Virus record (IMG/VR): IMGVR_UViG_3300027963_000058 | Location: 1-64,000 of that record | Length of the DNA stretch: 64,000 bases | Direction: 5' to 3' (one strand) | From: a virus | Part shown: positions 53,581 to 62,441 of the stretch, piece by piece | Numbering within the stretch: position 1 is the first letter of the stretch | Layout of the letters: the number at the start of each line of letters is the position of its first letter | Notes under the pieces: generated by a model | What the model was told of the DNA's origin: nothing | What the model saw: the letters and a program-made list of their open reading frames with translations, nothing else | The model's database searches: none | Position numbers and translations under genes: made by a program

Positions 53581-53820
53581 TTAAACTATCTTGGCGCTGA
53601 CCGGGCTTAAAGCATTAACAATTGCCAGGTATTCATTTGCAGCTGCCAGATCTACCCAAACGGCTGTAACAGTATGAGCAGAATCAGCATCTACTTCTGG
53701 ACTTGATCTTGAAATTAACTTGTTAGATTCACTCATTTCTTTAACCATTGCCTCTATTGCGTTAGCGGTTTCTTCACTGTGTGGACCGATCCATTCTACT
53801 TTTGTAGTTACTGTTGCCAT
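53581..53820 (-). CDS. Small conserved-looking protein (79 aa)
   Basis: The function is not recognised. MATVTTKVEWIGPHSEETAN, AIEAMVKEMSESNKLISRSS and HTVTAVWVDLAAANEYLAIV suggest one small ferredoxin-like beta-alpha-beta domain of the kind found in dimeric alpha-beta barrel proteins. A strong ribosome-binding site (AAGGAG, five bases before ATG) stands out among these tightly coupled genes, so it may be made in large amounts. It follows the amidinotransferase by 36 bases on the same strand and ends 12 bases from the convergent carbamoyltransferase. Confidence 0.65.
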   Translation of the reverse strand: MATVTTKVEWIGPHSEETANAIEAMVKEMSESNKLISRSSPEVDADSAHTVTAVWVDLAAANEYLAIVNALSPVSAKIV

Positions 53821-53856
53821 AAAAACTCCTTATATTCGATATTGTTATTTATGGTA

Positions 53857-54876
53857 TTACAGATAAGATTCTAATCCACCACGACGTGACAGATCCTGTG
53901 TGCAACAACTGATGCCACCATCCCAAAAGTAACTGTGTCTTAGTTCGCTAATGATAGGATTGATTCTATGCCGTTTGCAAAAATCAAACACATCTTTGTT
54001 GTAGGCACTAAAAATAACGTTCTCTTCGTCTAGGACCAGACAGTTGACATCAAACACAGTTTCAGCCACAAACCCGGTCCATTTTTTCAAATAGGTATCT
54101 ACAAATGCAGTAAATTCGGGCGTAGGAGTCTGCCCTTGCACATACCACGCACCTGGATTGGCGTCCCATTTGAACTTGCCCACTTCCATGGCCGCCCATA
54201 TGCTCGAATCCCACAGTTTCAATACTTCCCAGCCGGGAAAATCTTCAGCCAAGTGCAAGTGCATGTCATGTTTACTGCTCAATATCACTCCAGGTTTCAG
54301 GATAGCAAATACAGCATCTCCATGTCCATCAGTAACAGCTTCGTGTATGCGATATTCAGGACCAAGACAATTTTCAATAATCCAGTTAGTTTGTGTAGGA
54401 GTTAGGAAATCACTGTTGTCAAAGAACACGTCTCGACCCACTCGCACTATACAACTGGCACTGGCACCATTCAAAACACAATCAGGATCCCATGCACTCT
54501 TGTGCGGGCTGATTACCTGACCAGCATAGTTGGCGCAGATGCTGTCTAGTTCTGGCATTGCTAACACTCGTAGTAATTTTTGTCCCAGAGTTATTTGCCA
54601 GTCTCGCGGAGTCAAGGGTGGCAACGGAGCCCCACCACCTTCGGTTTGATGCCAAATAAACGAATCTTTGTTGGGTAAATCGGGTCGATGCACACTAGCA
54701 CCATATGTTTCTATAGTTTTTTGTAATTGATTCAAGTCTTCTTCAGTCTCGGCTAAAATTTGCTGTAACTGATTGCGAACCTGTGGGTTATCAATAAAAT
54801 CAAAGTAGTCTGGACTATAAGCTCGACCCACAACTACTTCTTGTAACGGTTGCCAACTGGTATAGGAATTAATCAT
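53857..54876 (-). CDS. Amidinotransferase (StrB/GATM-like)
   Basis: WQPLQEVVVGRAYSPDYF at the start, SIWAAMEVGKFKWDANPGAW-like residues in the middle, and ISCCTQDLSRRGGLESYL at the C-terminus give the amidinotransferase signature. The catalytic Cys is in the CCTQDLSRRG segment, the His in DGHGD and an Asp upstream, as in GATM and inosamine-phosphate amidinotransferase. Such enzymes move an amidino group from arginine to an amine. With 339 aa it is close to StrB-like sizes. The acceptor is unknown; an aminosugar made by the DegT-type enzyme at 61293 would fit but is inference. It overlaps the upstream 54873 gene as ATGA. Confidence 0.85.
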   Translation of the reverse strand: MINSYTSWQPLQEVVVGRAYSPDYFDFIDNPQVRNQLQQILAETEEDLNQLQKTIETYGASVHRPDLPNKDSFIWHQTEGGGAPLPPLTPRDWQITLGQKLLRVLAMPELDSICANYAGQVISPHKSAWDPDCVLNGASASCIVRVGRDVFFDNSDFLTPTQTNWIIENCLGPEYRIHEAVTDGHGDAVFAILKPGVILSSKHDMHLHLAEDFPGWEVLKLWDSSIWAAMEVGKFKWDANPGAWYVQGQTPTPEFTAFVDTYLKKWTGFVAETVFDVNCLVLDEENVIFSAYNKDVFDFCKRHRINPIISELRHSYFWDGGISCCTQDLSRRGGLESYL

Positions 54877-56069
54877 TTTAGTCTTTCAAGTAAGTTATTT
54901 AATCGTGAAGATTTGTTGTGTGAAAATAATTGTTGATTGTGTATTAGGTCTTCTTGACACTGATCGAACAACTGTGCGATTCCTTGTTGTTGTGCTTTCA
55001 TGATCGAATCAGTCAACTGGATCCAGCGTTGTGTATGATCTGGTTCAAGGTCATAGCTGTTGTCTAACACATGATCAAAAACTCGATAGCCCAAATCTCT
55101 CAAGGCCTGTAGGCTACCTACACCACCTGCAATAAAAAACATCTGACCGTGTTTGATAGGTTTAAATGTTTTTTCAGTAATGAACACTCCGCCGCTTTGA
55201 TCTAGATCAAATTGACTTTCCAGCACAATATGACAGTAAGCATCGGTAAAATATTTTGGTTCAATTAAAGCATGATTGTTACGCTGGTCTTGGGTGAGTT
55301 CATCGCTGAAGTAGGGTGCATGTGCAATAAACTTTGTGAGATACCATCGCAGTTGTCCAATGGTGTCAATTTCAATTGGATTGTCATTGGTACAGTTATC
55401 GTCGTCGGGTGTGTCATCGGGTGCTTCACAATAGCTCCAGTAGCTGTTGCTCAATATGTCTAGACGATTTAAATCAGCAACAGCAGAAGCTCTCCACCAT
55501 TTGTGAATACGATTTAAACAAACAAATTCGCGTGATCTTTTATCTGTATGGATAGGGAATGGCGGAATTTGAATATTACGTTGATAATACCAAAACTCAA
55601 AGTCGTGGAATGTGACAAATCCTTCTAGTTCATCTGCTTTGGAATTAGCACTGACAAATCTATAACACCCGGCAGGTAACTGGTGTTGCTCTACCAATTT
55701 ATCAAGACGTTGTTTGATACGTGCAGGATTATCACCTTCGTGATAGAAGAACAAGACCTGGAGATTCCTATCACGCACAGCAGATTGCACAGTAACCGGT
55801 AATAGGTCAAAGTAATCTATTTCAAAGTGAAAGAATCCTAAACAAATGGGATAAAATGAATTGGCTGGAAATTGTTCGACAGTAAAGGTATTGATCCGGA
55901 TACCGTGCGATTCACAATATTCCTGTATGCGTAACGGTGTGGTATAGGGCCAATGGTTGCCAAATTCTCTCCAACTCTGTGTGTATGGCTCGGCCTGATG
56001 ACGAGCTAGAGCTGGATATATTTTTGTACGTATTACTGCATCAACCACAAAATTAAATTCTAAATTCAT
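54873..56069 (-). CDS. TEK-family protein, possible glycosyltransferase (398 aa)
   Basis: VVDAVIRTKIYPALARHQ opens a first domain. FFYHEGDNPARIKQRLDKLV and EFVCLNRIHKWWRASAV may be the hinge. The family block is VFITEKTFKPIKHGQMFFIA, then DLGYRVFDHVLDNSYDLEPD. All hallmark residues (TEK, FKPI, SYDLE) are present. AGGAG lies upstream with good spacing. The gene overlaps the next one at each side: ATGA with the amidinotransferase, 17 bases with the 56053 gene. Longer than the other members by about 40 residues, mostly in the first domain. A transferase role is inferred from the motif and island context. Confidence 0.6.
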   Translation of the reverse strand: MNLEFNFVVDAVIRTKIYPALARHQAEPYTQSWREFGNHWPYTTPLRIQEYCESHGIRINTFTVEQFPANSFYPICLGFFHFEIDYFDLLPVTVQSAVRDRNLQVLFFYHEGDNPARIKQRLDKLVEQHQLPAGCYRFVSANSKADELEGFVTFHDFEFWYYQRNIQIPPFPIHTDKRSREFVCLNRIHKWWRASAVADLNRLDILSNSYWSYCEAPDDTPDDDNCTNDNPIEIDTIGQLRWYLTKFIAHAPYFSDELTQDQRNNHALIEPKYFTDAYCHIVLESQFDLDQSGGVFITEKTFKPIKHGQMFFIAGGVGSLQALRDLGYRVFDHVLDNSYDLEPDHTQRWIQLTDSIMKAQQQGIAQLFDQCQEDLIHNQQLFSHNKSSRLNNLLERLK

Positions 56070-57150
56070 CTAACATCTCCTGGAGTTCTTGCCATAATAT
56101 AGATTCAAACCCACCACGATAAAAATGGTTATAGTTGTGTTCGACTATGGGCAAACAGGCCTGGTGTATGTCATTGCGTTCCGCTACAGATAAATTATCA
56201 AGATCTTTTAATAGTCGAGTTACTGCTTCAATTCTTTTCACATCGTCAGTTTCTAGATCGTAACTTTCGTCAAAGATTTCATCAAAGGTCTGGAATCCAT
56301 ATTCGCGTAGGTAGGCCAATGATCCTGCTGGAGCTACCAGTACAAATGGCATTTCTAATGCTATAGCTTTGAATGTTTTTTCTGTGATGTGTAATCGATC
56401 GCCAAAGTAAACAGTTTCAGTAGGAACGTAGATCAAACTGTCTGCGGCTTCCTCATAGTTCCCTAGCCAACAACTGGTCATGATTTGAGTGTCTTCGCCA
56501 GCAAACAGTTTAGGTAGGTCAGCCTGCTCAAACACTTGCATTATGTCGGGATATATGTTACAATACTTACTAGCCACCACACTGATGTCAACATTTTCGT
56601 AAGCACAAGTCCTAGGAGCTGTGATATGATTGTGATCAAGTTGGTTTTTAAATACATTATATAAAAATAACACACGATGATCACGCTTGCCAGCCACAAT
56701 ACGATTGGGACTCATAAAAGTTCGAGTAGGCTTGCGATCTCCGGCCCGGTCGATCAGGTATGTTCGATCATATCCGCGGAACCAATCAAGACAGGCCCAG
56801 CCATGGAAGAAATAGTAGTGACTGGTCCAGCCATAGGTTCTACAAAGTTCTCGAACATATTCACCACGTTCACTGACAACAATGTGTCCAGATGGTGGGT
56901 TTGGCCAATTAATATCCTGGTTGCGGTAAACAACATCTTTGAACAAAGATTCGTGCAAATCCAAATGAACAGGCTCTTGATCATGCAAGTACACATAGTC
57001 AGTTTCTACAATATCGTCAGACCCTAGGTTAAATAAGTGATCGCAATCAGTATACCCAAATGGATCACAAAAAAATACACGAGTGCCTGGTCTCTGTTCC
57101 TTGAACCATGGCCAAATGGTATTGTTATAAATTTCATCTATTCTAATCAT
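56053..57150 (-). CDS. TEK-family protein, possible glycosyltransferase (365 aa)
   Basis: The N-terminus IYNNTIWPWFKEQRPGTRVF, then VYLHDQEPVHLDLHESLF, resembles a first Rossmann domain. TRTFMSPNRIVAGKRDHRVL is the domain boundary. The signature is LHITEKTFKAIALEMPFVLV, then EYGFQTFDEIFDESYDLETD, complete but with KAI for KPI. Its ATG is head-to-head with, and shares bases with, the start of the divergent 57149 gene. Its promoter must therefore lie inside that gene (candidate at 57155-57183). First gene of the minus-strand set leading to the amidinotransferase. Confidence 0.6.
   Translation of the reverse strand: MIRIDEIYNNTIWPWFKEQRPGTRVFFCDPFGYTDCDHLFNLGSDDIVETDYVYLHDQEPVHLDLHESLFKDVVYRNQDINWPNPPSGHIVVSERGEYVRELCRTYGWTSHYYFFHGWACLDWFRGYDRTYLIDRAGDRKPTRTFMSPNRIVAGKRDHRVLFLYNVFKNQLDHNHITAPRTCAYENVDISVVASKYCNIYPDIMQVFEQADLPKLFAGEDTQIMTSCWLGNYEEAADSLIYVPTETVYFGDRLHITEKTFKAIALEMPFVLVAPAGSLAYLREYGFQTFDEIFDESYDLETDDVKRIEAVTRLLKDLDNLSVAERNDIHQACLPIVEHNYNHFYRGGFESILWQELQEMLDEFRI
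57101..57131 (+). promoter_or_regulatory. Weak sigma-70-like promoter inside the 56053 gene
   Basis: TTGAAC (57101-57106) and TATAAA (57126-57131) are separated by 19 bases, upstream of the ATG at 57149. The spacing is wide and the region is coding on the other strand, so this is only a candidate for driving the 1395-aa gene. TATAAAT also resembles the late core. Confidence 0.3.
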
Positions 57151-60100
57151 GTTTGATATATTTTATTCTGGTATAAAACCCAATATGTTTGTTCATGAAC
57201 GTGAAGCATTGGATATTGAACATGCTAAATCATTGTCACGCACTAGATATTTTTGGTGGATCACATACTTAGCGGACTATACAGGGTGGGATTTTTTATG
57301 GGAACCATCACCGTGGCAGGCTAACCAGCGGCATGCCTGGCTAGATCAATATCATGTTGACGCCGGTCTATACCTTGTTCCAACTGCGGGCTACAATGAC
57401 ACCCACTATCATACTGATCAACGGGTACATAGATTACCCAATATTGATTTTTGGCATGTGCCAGTCTGGATTGATCCTGCAAGTATAAATTATAGATGGG
57501 CACCCAACTCCACAGATCCGCCTTACATCTATGAGTTTCCTGTAGAATGGGATTGGGACCGAGTAGGCGGGCCTGAATACCGAATACCCGGTGCCACTGA
57601 ACGCAAATACGTGGATGTGTTTGTTGCTTGTACACAGTCGGACCGAGGGAACTGGCAAGTACATGATGCAGTAGACAGCAACGATCCAGTGTTTAGATGG
57701 CATCCAAATCCGTTGGATCCTGCTATGATCTATGTGTTTGGCAATCAATGGTGGCCGGCTGAAGTTCGTGCCAGTGTAGAATATCATGTGCCTGGTGCCA
57801 CAGTAAAAAAATATATGACGGATATCCGCACTGTGCGGTTACCGGACCCGGGCAAGTTCACATGTTTATATCCTTGTGAGTTTGATTGGTCATGGGAACC
57901 AGATCCGGGAGATCCGCCTTACATCTATGTGTTTGGTAATCAATGGTGGCCCGCAGAAAAAATGCCTACAGTTGAATATCATGCCGCAGGTGCTACTGAA
58001 CGCAAGTTCATGGATCAACCTGCAACCTTGCTTGGAGATCAAACAAATTGGCAAGTCTTGGCGGATGTAGACGCATTAAGCATAGATTATTCGTGGCAAC
58101 CAGATCCAGGAGATCCGCCTTACATCTACGAGTTTGCTACACAATGGCAACCCAATGGTGGTGCTAGATATGTGGTTCCAGGTGCCACTGAGGTCAAGTA
58201 CATCGACATACAGCATCACAGGATCGATGATCCAACGCATTGGCAAATTCCTGTTGAGATTGATGCTACTACCGTTGACACCAGTTGGCATCCAGATGCC
58301 ACAGAACAACCTTACATTTATGAATTTGCCACACAATGGCAACCCAACGGTGGTGCTAGATATGTGGTTCCTGGAGCCACTGAGGTCAAGTACATTGACA
58401 TACAGCATACCAGGCTAGGTGATCCAATGCATTGGCAAATTCCCGCTGAAGTTGATGTGGCCACAGTTGACACCAGTTGGCATCCAGATGCCACAGAACA
58501 ACCTTACATTTATGAATTTGCCACACAATGGCAACCCAACGGTGGTGCTGTATATCATGTGCCCGGCGCTACAGAACGCAAGTATGTTGCAATACAGCAT
58601 GGTAGATTGCCCAATGAACAGGCATTTAAAAAACTAGAATCGATACAAGGGTTTGATTACTCTTGGCATCCAGACAACACAGAACCACCTTACAATTATG
58701 TGTTTGGCAATCAGCACTGGCCAGGCACAGAAATGCCCACGGTTGTGTATGAAATGACAGGCGCTGAACAAACTAAGTTTGTCGACGGTCCTGTTGCTAA
58801 ATTAGCCCGGTGCATGGACCATTGGAAGCTGTGTGAAGATATCGATCAGGACGAATGGGATTGGACCTGGCGACCAAATCCTCAAGATCCTGCTTACATA
58901 TATGTGTGGGGCAATCAGTGGAACCCACCTGAGTTTAAAACCAGTGTCCAGTATACAGTTCCAGGCGCAACAGAAGTAAAGTACCAAGATCGTCGCACAC
59001 GTAGACTACCACAACCCAAATTGTTCAAGCATAACTTGACTGTGAGCATGTTTGACTACTCTTGGGAACCCAATCCTTTTGATCCTCCTATGACGTATGT
59101 GTTTGGAAATCAGTGGAACTCGGCTGTGCTTGAACCCACAGTGATTTATCCAGCCGGTGGAAACGAAATCAAATATGTTGACGATATTGTTGCTACTGTG
59201 GCGCAAGATATTGCCGCTTGGAAGTTGTTGGATAAGATTGAAGAGTTTGATTATTCATGGAGACCAGATCCCACTGACCCACCTTACATCTATGTGTTTG
59301 GGAACCAATGGCTTACACCTGAGCAACGCCCAGCACTACAGTATCGAGTAGCAGGTGCAACAGACATCAAGTACATGGAATACCCACGAGCACGTCGACG
59401 TGGAGATAAATTACGTTTTGTTCGACACTATCCTGTGACATTTGATTGGTCGTGGGAACCTGATCCAGGCAGTCCTCCTTACAATTATGTGTTTGGTAAT
59501 CAGTATTATTCTGCAGAAGTCATGCCCACAGTAGAATATCATATGCCTGGGGCAACAGAACGCAAGTACATGGATATTGGTGCCGCATTGTTACCAAATC
59601 ATGATAATTGTTGGCACACGATTGTTAATTGTGCATGGGATTATACTTGGCGGCCTGAACCTGGAAGTCCAGCTTACGTCTATGTGTTTGGCAACCAATG
59701 GTGGCCAGCAGAGAAAATGCCCACAGTAGAATATCATATGCCTGGCGCAACAGAACGCAAATATATGTCTGGACCAGTGGCTCAATTACCAGTAGACATG
59801 ACCCAATGGCATGTGCCCGAGTATGTTGATATAACTGACATGGATTTTTCCTGGGTACCCGATCCAGGCGAACCACCTTACATTTATCAGTTTGCTACAC
59901 AGCACCAAAAGACAGGTGGCCCACAATATCGAATGATAGGCGGCACTGAGTTCAAGTATGTGGATATGATGCGAGCCGAAGTCAAGCAAGAAGCCGCACC
60001 CATATTTGAAATCGATCACCTGGATGGCAACGCTGGACAGATTGAAGGAGTCGTTCGCAAGGTACGCTACTTTGACAACTACCGAGATACACTAATAAGA

Positions 60101-61336
60101 TTGGCTAAAAGCCTTGTTGGTGAGTATGAACATGTATGGATCTGTTCCAGCATCTGTGATTATACCAAGTTTGATTTTAGCTGGCATCCAGAAACATGGC
60201 AAAGCACAATGTTACATGTGTTCGCTTCGGACAAAGAAAAGTTTGGTGATACATTTTACATGCATGTTCCTACCTTTGCTGAACGTGCTGAAAAGAAAGA
60301 GCTATTGGAATGGTACAGTGTAAATTATGTGCCACGTAAGAGTGTGCCACGTAGACCTTTACCAGTGATCGAGCATGATTTTGACACACACGTTGAAGCC
60401 ATTAAAACTGTTGATTGGACTGGACCGTTGGCCATATTCTCTACCGGCCAACCTATAACCCAGATACCAACTGTTCCGTTATGGCGAGAACCGACTAAAA
60501 CTATCGTGCCACTTAGTGCAGGTGCAAGCAAAGTGATCGTGCCAAAATCAGCAGTTCCTTATGTAAAGACACAGGCATACGATTATCCTTATATTGATCG
60601 TACACAAAGACACATGTGTACGGATCAACCGTTGGACATAGTGTTTATTGACAATGGTGAACCCACCGCTGAACATAACTACAAACAGTTAAGTGAATCA
60701 GCCAGTCTTAGGTGGATAAATCGCATACATCGTAGCAGTGGCATCAATGGTCGTGTGGCAGCATATCGAGCTGCTGCTGAATTGAGTCAAACTCCGTGGT
60801 TCTTTGCTGTGTTTGCCAAATTACAAGTAGAAAAAAAGTTTGACTGGGCATGGCAACCAGATCGATTACAAGAACCCAAGCACTATATCTTTCATGCATA
60901 CAATCCTATCACAGCACTGACTTACGGCCATCAGGCCATAATTGCTTACAATCGTGAATTGGTATTGACAAATACTGCACCAGGACTGGACTTTACACTT
61001 GATCAAGCACACGAAGTAGTTCCTGTGCTGTCGGGCGTAGCCATGTACAACGACTCAGCCTGGATGGCCTGGCGCACAGCCTTCAGAGAATGCGTTAAAC
61101 TAAAACACAGTTTACCCGATGTAGAAAACGAATACCGTCTCAGTCAGTGGTTATCAAACACCCGTACTTTCAGGAGTCTATTACAAAACAGCGAGTGGAG
61201 TGTGCGTGGCGCCGAAGACGCAGTTGAATACTACGAACAGGTCAATGGGGATTTTGTTGAGTTGAAAAAGAGCTACGACTGGGCCTGGTTGGCTAGCTAT
61301 GCTTTTCTAAAGAGAAATCTAACACCTGATCAATAA
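57149..61336 (+). CDS. 1395-aa tandem-repeat protein with GT-like C-terminal domain
   Basis: No described family is recognised. Residues ~114-950 are about 13 tandem units of 60-70 aa: 'FDYSWxPDPxDPPYIYVFGN', 'QWWPAEKMPTVEYHMPGATE', 'RKYMD', a linker, then a Trp-rich strand. Three consecutive units (R4-R6, DNA period 192) are nearly identical. Divergent versions occur at residue ~47 (GWDFLWEPSPWQ), ~1008 (FDFSWHPETWQ) and ~1230 (FDWAWQPD). The C-terminus (about 1170-1395: LDIVFIDNGEP, GRVAAYRAAAELSQTPWFFA, LTYGHQAIIAYNRELV, DSAWMAWRTAFRECVKL) parallels the GT-A-like protein at 39347. The repeats may be copies of the strand-loop segment after the sugar-nucleotide site, serving as a binding or scaffold array. 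Its 3' end overlaps the convergent 61293 gene by 44 bases. Confidence 0.8.
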   Translation: MFDIFYSGIKPNMFVHEREALDIEHAKSLSRTRYFWWITYLADYTGWDFLWEPSPWQANQRHAWLDQYHVDAGLYLVPTAGYNDTHYHTDQRVHRLPNIDFWHVPVWIDPASINYRWAPNSTDPPYIYEFPVEWDWDRVGGPEYRIPGATERKYVDVFVACTQSDRGNWQVHDAVDSNDPVFRWHPNPLDPAMIYVFGNQWWPAEVRASVEYHVPGATVKKYMTDIRTVRLPDPGKFTCLYPCEFDWSWEPDPGDPPYIYVFGNQWWPAEKMPTVEYHAAGATERKFMDQPATLLGDQTNWQVLADVDALSIDYSWQPDPGDPPYIYEFATQWQPNGGARYVVPGATEVKYIDIQHHRIDDPTHWQIPVEIDATTVDTSWHPDATEQPYIYEFATQWQPNGGARYVVPGATEVKYIDIQHTRLGDPMHWQIPAEVDVATVDTSWHPDATEQPYIYEFATQWQPNGGAVYHVPGATERKYVAIQHGRLPNEQAFKKLESIQGFDYSWHPDNTEPPYNYVFGNQHWPGTEMPTVVYEMTGAEQTKFVDGPVAKLARCMDHWKLCEDIDQDEWDWTWRPNPQDPAYIYVWGNQWNPPEFKTSVQYTVPGATEVKYQDRRTRRLPQPKLFKHNLTVSMFDYSWEPNPFDPPMTYVFGNQWNSAVLEPTVIYPAGGNEIKYVDDIVATVAQDIAAWKLLDKIEEFDYSWRPDPTDPPYIYVFGNQWLTPEQRPALQYRVAGATDIKYMEYPRARRRGDKLRFVRHYPVTFDWSWEPDPGSPPYNYVFGNQYYSAEVMPTVEYHMPGATERKYMDIGAALLPNHDNCWHTIVNCAWDYTWRPEPGSPAYVYVFGNQWWPAEKMPTVEYHMPGATERKYMSGPVAQLPVDMTQWHVPEYVDITDMDFSWVPDPGEPPYIYQFATQHQKTGGPQYRMIGGTEFKYVDMMRAEVKQEAAPIFEIDHLDGNAGQIEGVVRKVRYFDNYRDTLIRLAKSLVGEYEHVWICSSICDYTKFDFSWHPETWQSTMLHVFASDKEKFGDTFYMHVPTFAERAEKKELLEWYSVNYVPRKSVPRRPLPVIEHDFDTHVEAIKTVDWTGPLAIFSTGQPITQIPTVPLWREPTKTIVPLSAGASKVIVPKSAVPYVKTQAYDYPYIDRTQRHMCTDQPLDIVFIDNGEPTAEHNYKQLSESASLRWINRIHRSSGINGRVAAYRAAAELSQTPWFFAVFAKLQVEKKFDWAWQPDRLQEPKHYIFHAYNPITALTYGHQAIIAYNRELVLTNTAPGLDFTLDQAHEVVPVLSGVAMYNDSAWMAWRTAFRECVKLKHSLPDVENEYRLSQWLSNTRTFRSLLQNSEWSVRGAEDAVEYYEQVNGDFVELKKSYDWAWLASYAFLKRNLTPDQ
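57155..57183 (-). promoter_or_regulatory. Candidate sigma-70-like promoter for the 56053 gene
   Basis: On the minus strand TTGGGT (57178-57183) and TATATC (57155-57160) are separated by 17 bases, ending four bases before the ATG of the 56053 gene. It lies inside the coding start of the divergent repeat protein. The match is modest and the DNA is AT-rich, so the call is weak. Confidence 0.3.
57488..59995 (+). repeat. 13-unit coding repeat array, period near 190-210 bases
   Basis: Units can be indexed by the 'PPYIYVFGNQW' block. The block cttacatcta/cttacattta starts at 58119, 58311 and 58503 in three consecutive units, an exact 192-base period. These three share long near-identical DNA, including the segment coding ATQWQPNGGA. 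Other units have diverged in DNA but keep the protein pattern. The reading frame is maintained, so selection acts on the protein. Confidence 0.9.
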
Positions 61337-62441
61337 CGTATTCTACTTCTAGATCAGTCAGCTCAGGATATAGCGGCAGGCTCAAACAGCGACGACTTAA
61401 AGCACTAGATCCTGACAGGATATCTGGTCCAGGACATTTCTGATACACTGGCATTTCGTGCAAGGGCTGAGCATAATGAATGCGTGTTTCAATTTTGTGT
61501 AGATCAAGATGTTGCTTGAGCATATCTCTACAGTCCGCATCAACTACAAATTTATGATAGGCATGTGTGCTGTAGTTGGTTTCGTCTATGAGACTGCGTA
61601 TGCCAGAACCTTTGAGTCGATCCATCCAGTAACGCACTATCACACTACGCCGCTTCTGCCATGCATCAATGTAGCGACTTTTAACCAGCATCTGGGCACA
61701 ATCTATTTCACTCATCCTGCTATTGCTACCAGTCAGTCCATGATCGGGCTTGCCATTGTCTCGCCACCCACGTGCAAACTCTAACAGATTTAAATTGTCA
61801 GTTACTACAGCACCGCCATTGCCATAGTTGCCAAGATTCTTCATAGGGTCAAAGCTAAGAGCCGCGGCCAATCCTGTGCGGTTGCCGTTGTCGCTCAGCC
61901 AATGTTGGGCCGCATCTTCAACAACAGTGCCCATGCCTTTGAGATTTTTTACACGCCCACTAGACACACTTGAACCAAACATGCCAACCTGTACTATGAT
62001 CTGGTAGCTGATAGTGTTATCAATTTTTTCATAATCGGCCATGCCGTGGAAATTGGTATCTAATAATACAACCTCGTATCCAGCTCTAGTGAAGGCATTG
62101 GCCGTGGCCGCATAGGTAAAGCTGGGGATTAGAGCTCTTGGTGGAACTGGTACAGGGTGGATATACTTGCGACCAAACTCGGCTATGATTTCTAAAGCCT
62201 GTGTGCCCGAGTGGCATGTGACAGCATACTTGACATGATTTCGGCGTGCCAACCAATTTTCAAACTCAGCTGTGTAATTGCCGTTCATGAGCTGGCCCGA
62301 TCTTAATACTTCATCGGTTGCATCAAGTATCTCGTTACGGATCGTGCTATACTGTTTTTTTATTCCGGTAAAAGGAATTGTTAAGCCACTGGAAGTAATT
62401 TTCAAATCCTTTTTCGATGTCAATTGTGGGGTTGAAAGCAA
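61293..62441 (-). CDS. DegT/DnrJ/EryC1-type PLP aminotransferase
   Basis: IPFTGIKKQYSTIRNEI, then LRSGQLMNGNYTAEFENWLA, YAVTCHSGTQAL, VVEDAAQHW and SFDPMKNLGNYGNGGAVVTD give the sugar aminotransferase family. K201 (counted from the TTG at 62441) lies where the PLP lysine sits, and the HAYHKFVV segment and C-terminal RRCLSLPLYPELTDLEVEYV follow. It converts a keto-sugar nucleotide to an aminosugar nucleotide. No ATG precedes the conserved N-terminus. TTG codons at 62441, 62423 and 62405 are candidates, so the start is uncertain, but all lie inside the 3' end of the epimerase gene. It converges with the repeat-protein gene, overlapping by 44 bases. Confidence 0.88.
   Translation of the reverse strand: MLSTPQLTSKKDLKITSSGLTIPFTGIKKQYSTIRNEILDATDEVLRSGQLMNGNYTAEFENWLARRNHVKYAVTCHSGTQALEIIAEFGRKYIHPVPVPPRALIPSFTYAATANAFTRAGYEVVLLDTNFHGMADYEKIDNTISYQIIVQVGMFGSSVSSGRVKNLKGMGTVVEDAAQHWLSDNGNRTGLAAALSFDPMKNLGNYGNGGAVVTDNLNLLEFARGWRDNGKPDHGLTGSNSRMSEIDCAQMLVKSRYIDAWQKRRSVIVRYWMDRLKGSGIRSLIDETNYSTHAYHKFVVDADCRDMLKQHLDLHKIETRIHYAQPLHEMPVYQKCPGPDILSGSSALSRRCLSLPLYPELTDLEVEYVIDQVLDFSLEKHS

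Noticed and set aside
53566-53585. Bidirectional terminator between the convergent carbamoyltransferase and 79-aa genes
   Set aside because: The 12-base gap shows no GC hairpin or T-run.
54136-54520. Plus-strand frames of about 90-120 codons opposite the amidinotransferase
   Set aside because: They fully overlap an enzyme with clear catalytic motifs and have no ribosome-binding site or conserved features.
57488-59995. Regular DNA repeats that might be a CRISPR array
   Set aside because: The period is about 190-210 bases, repeats are in one open frame and lack short unique spacers. They are coding protein repeats.
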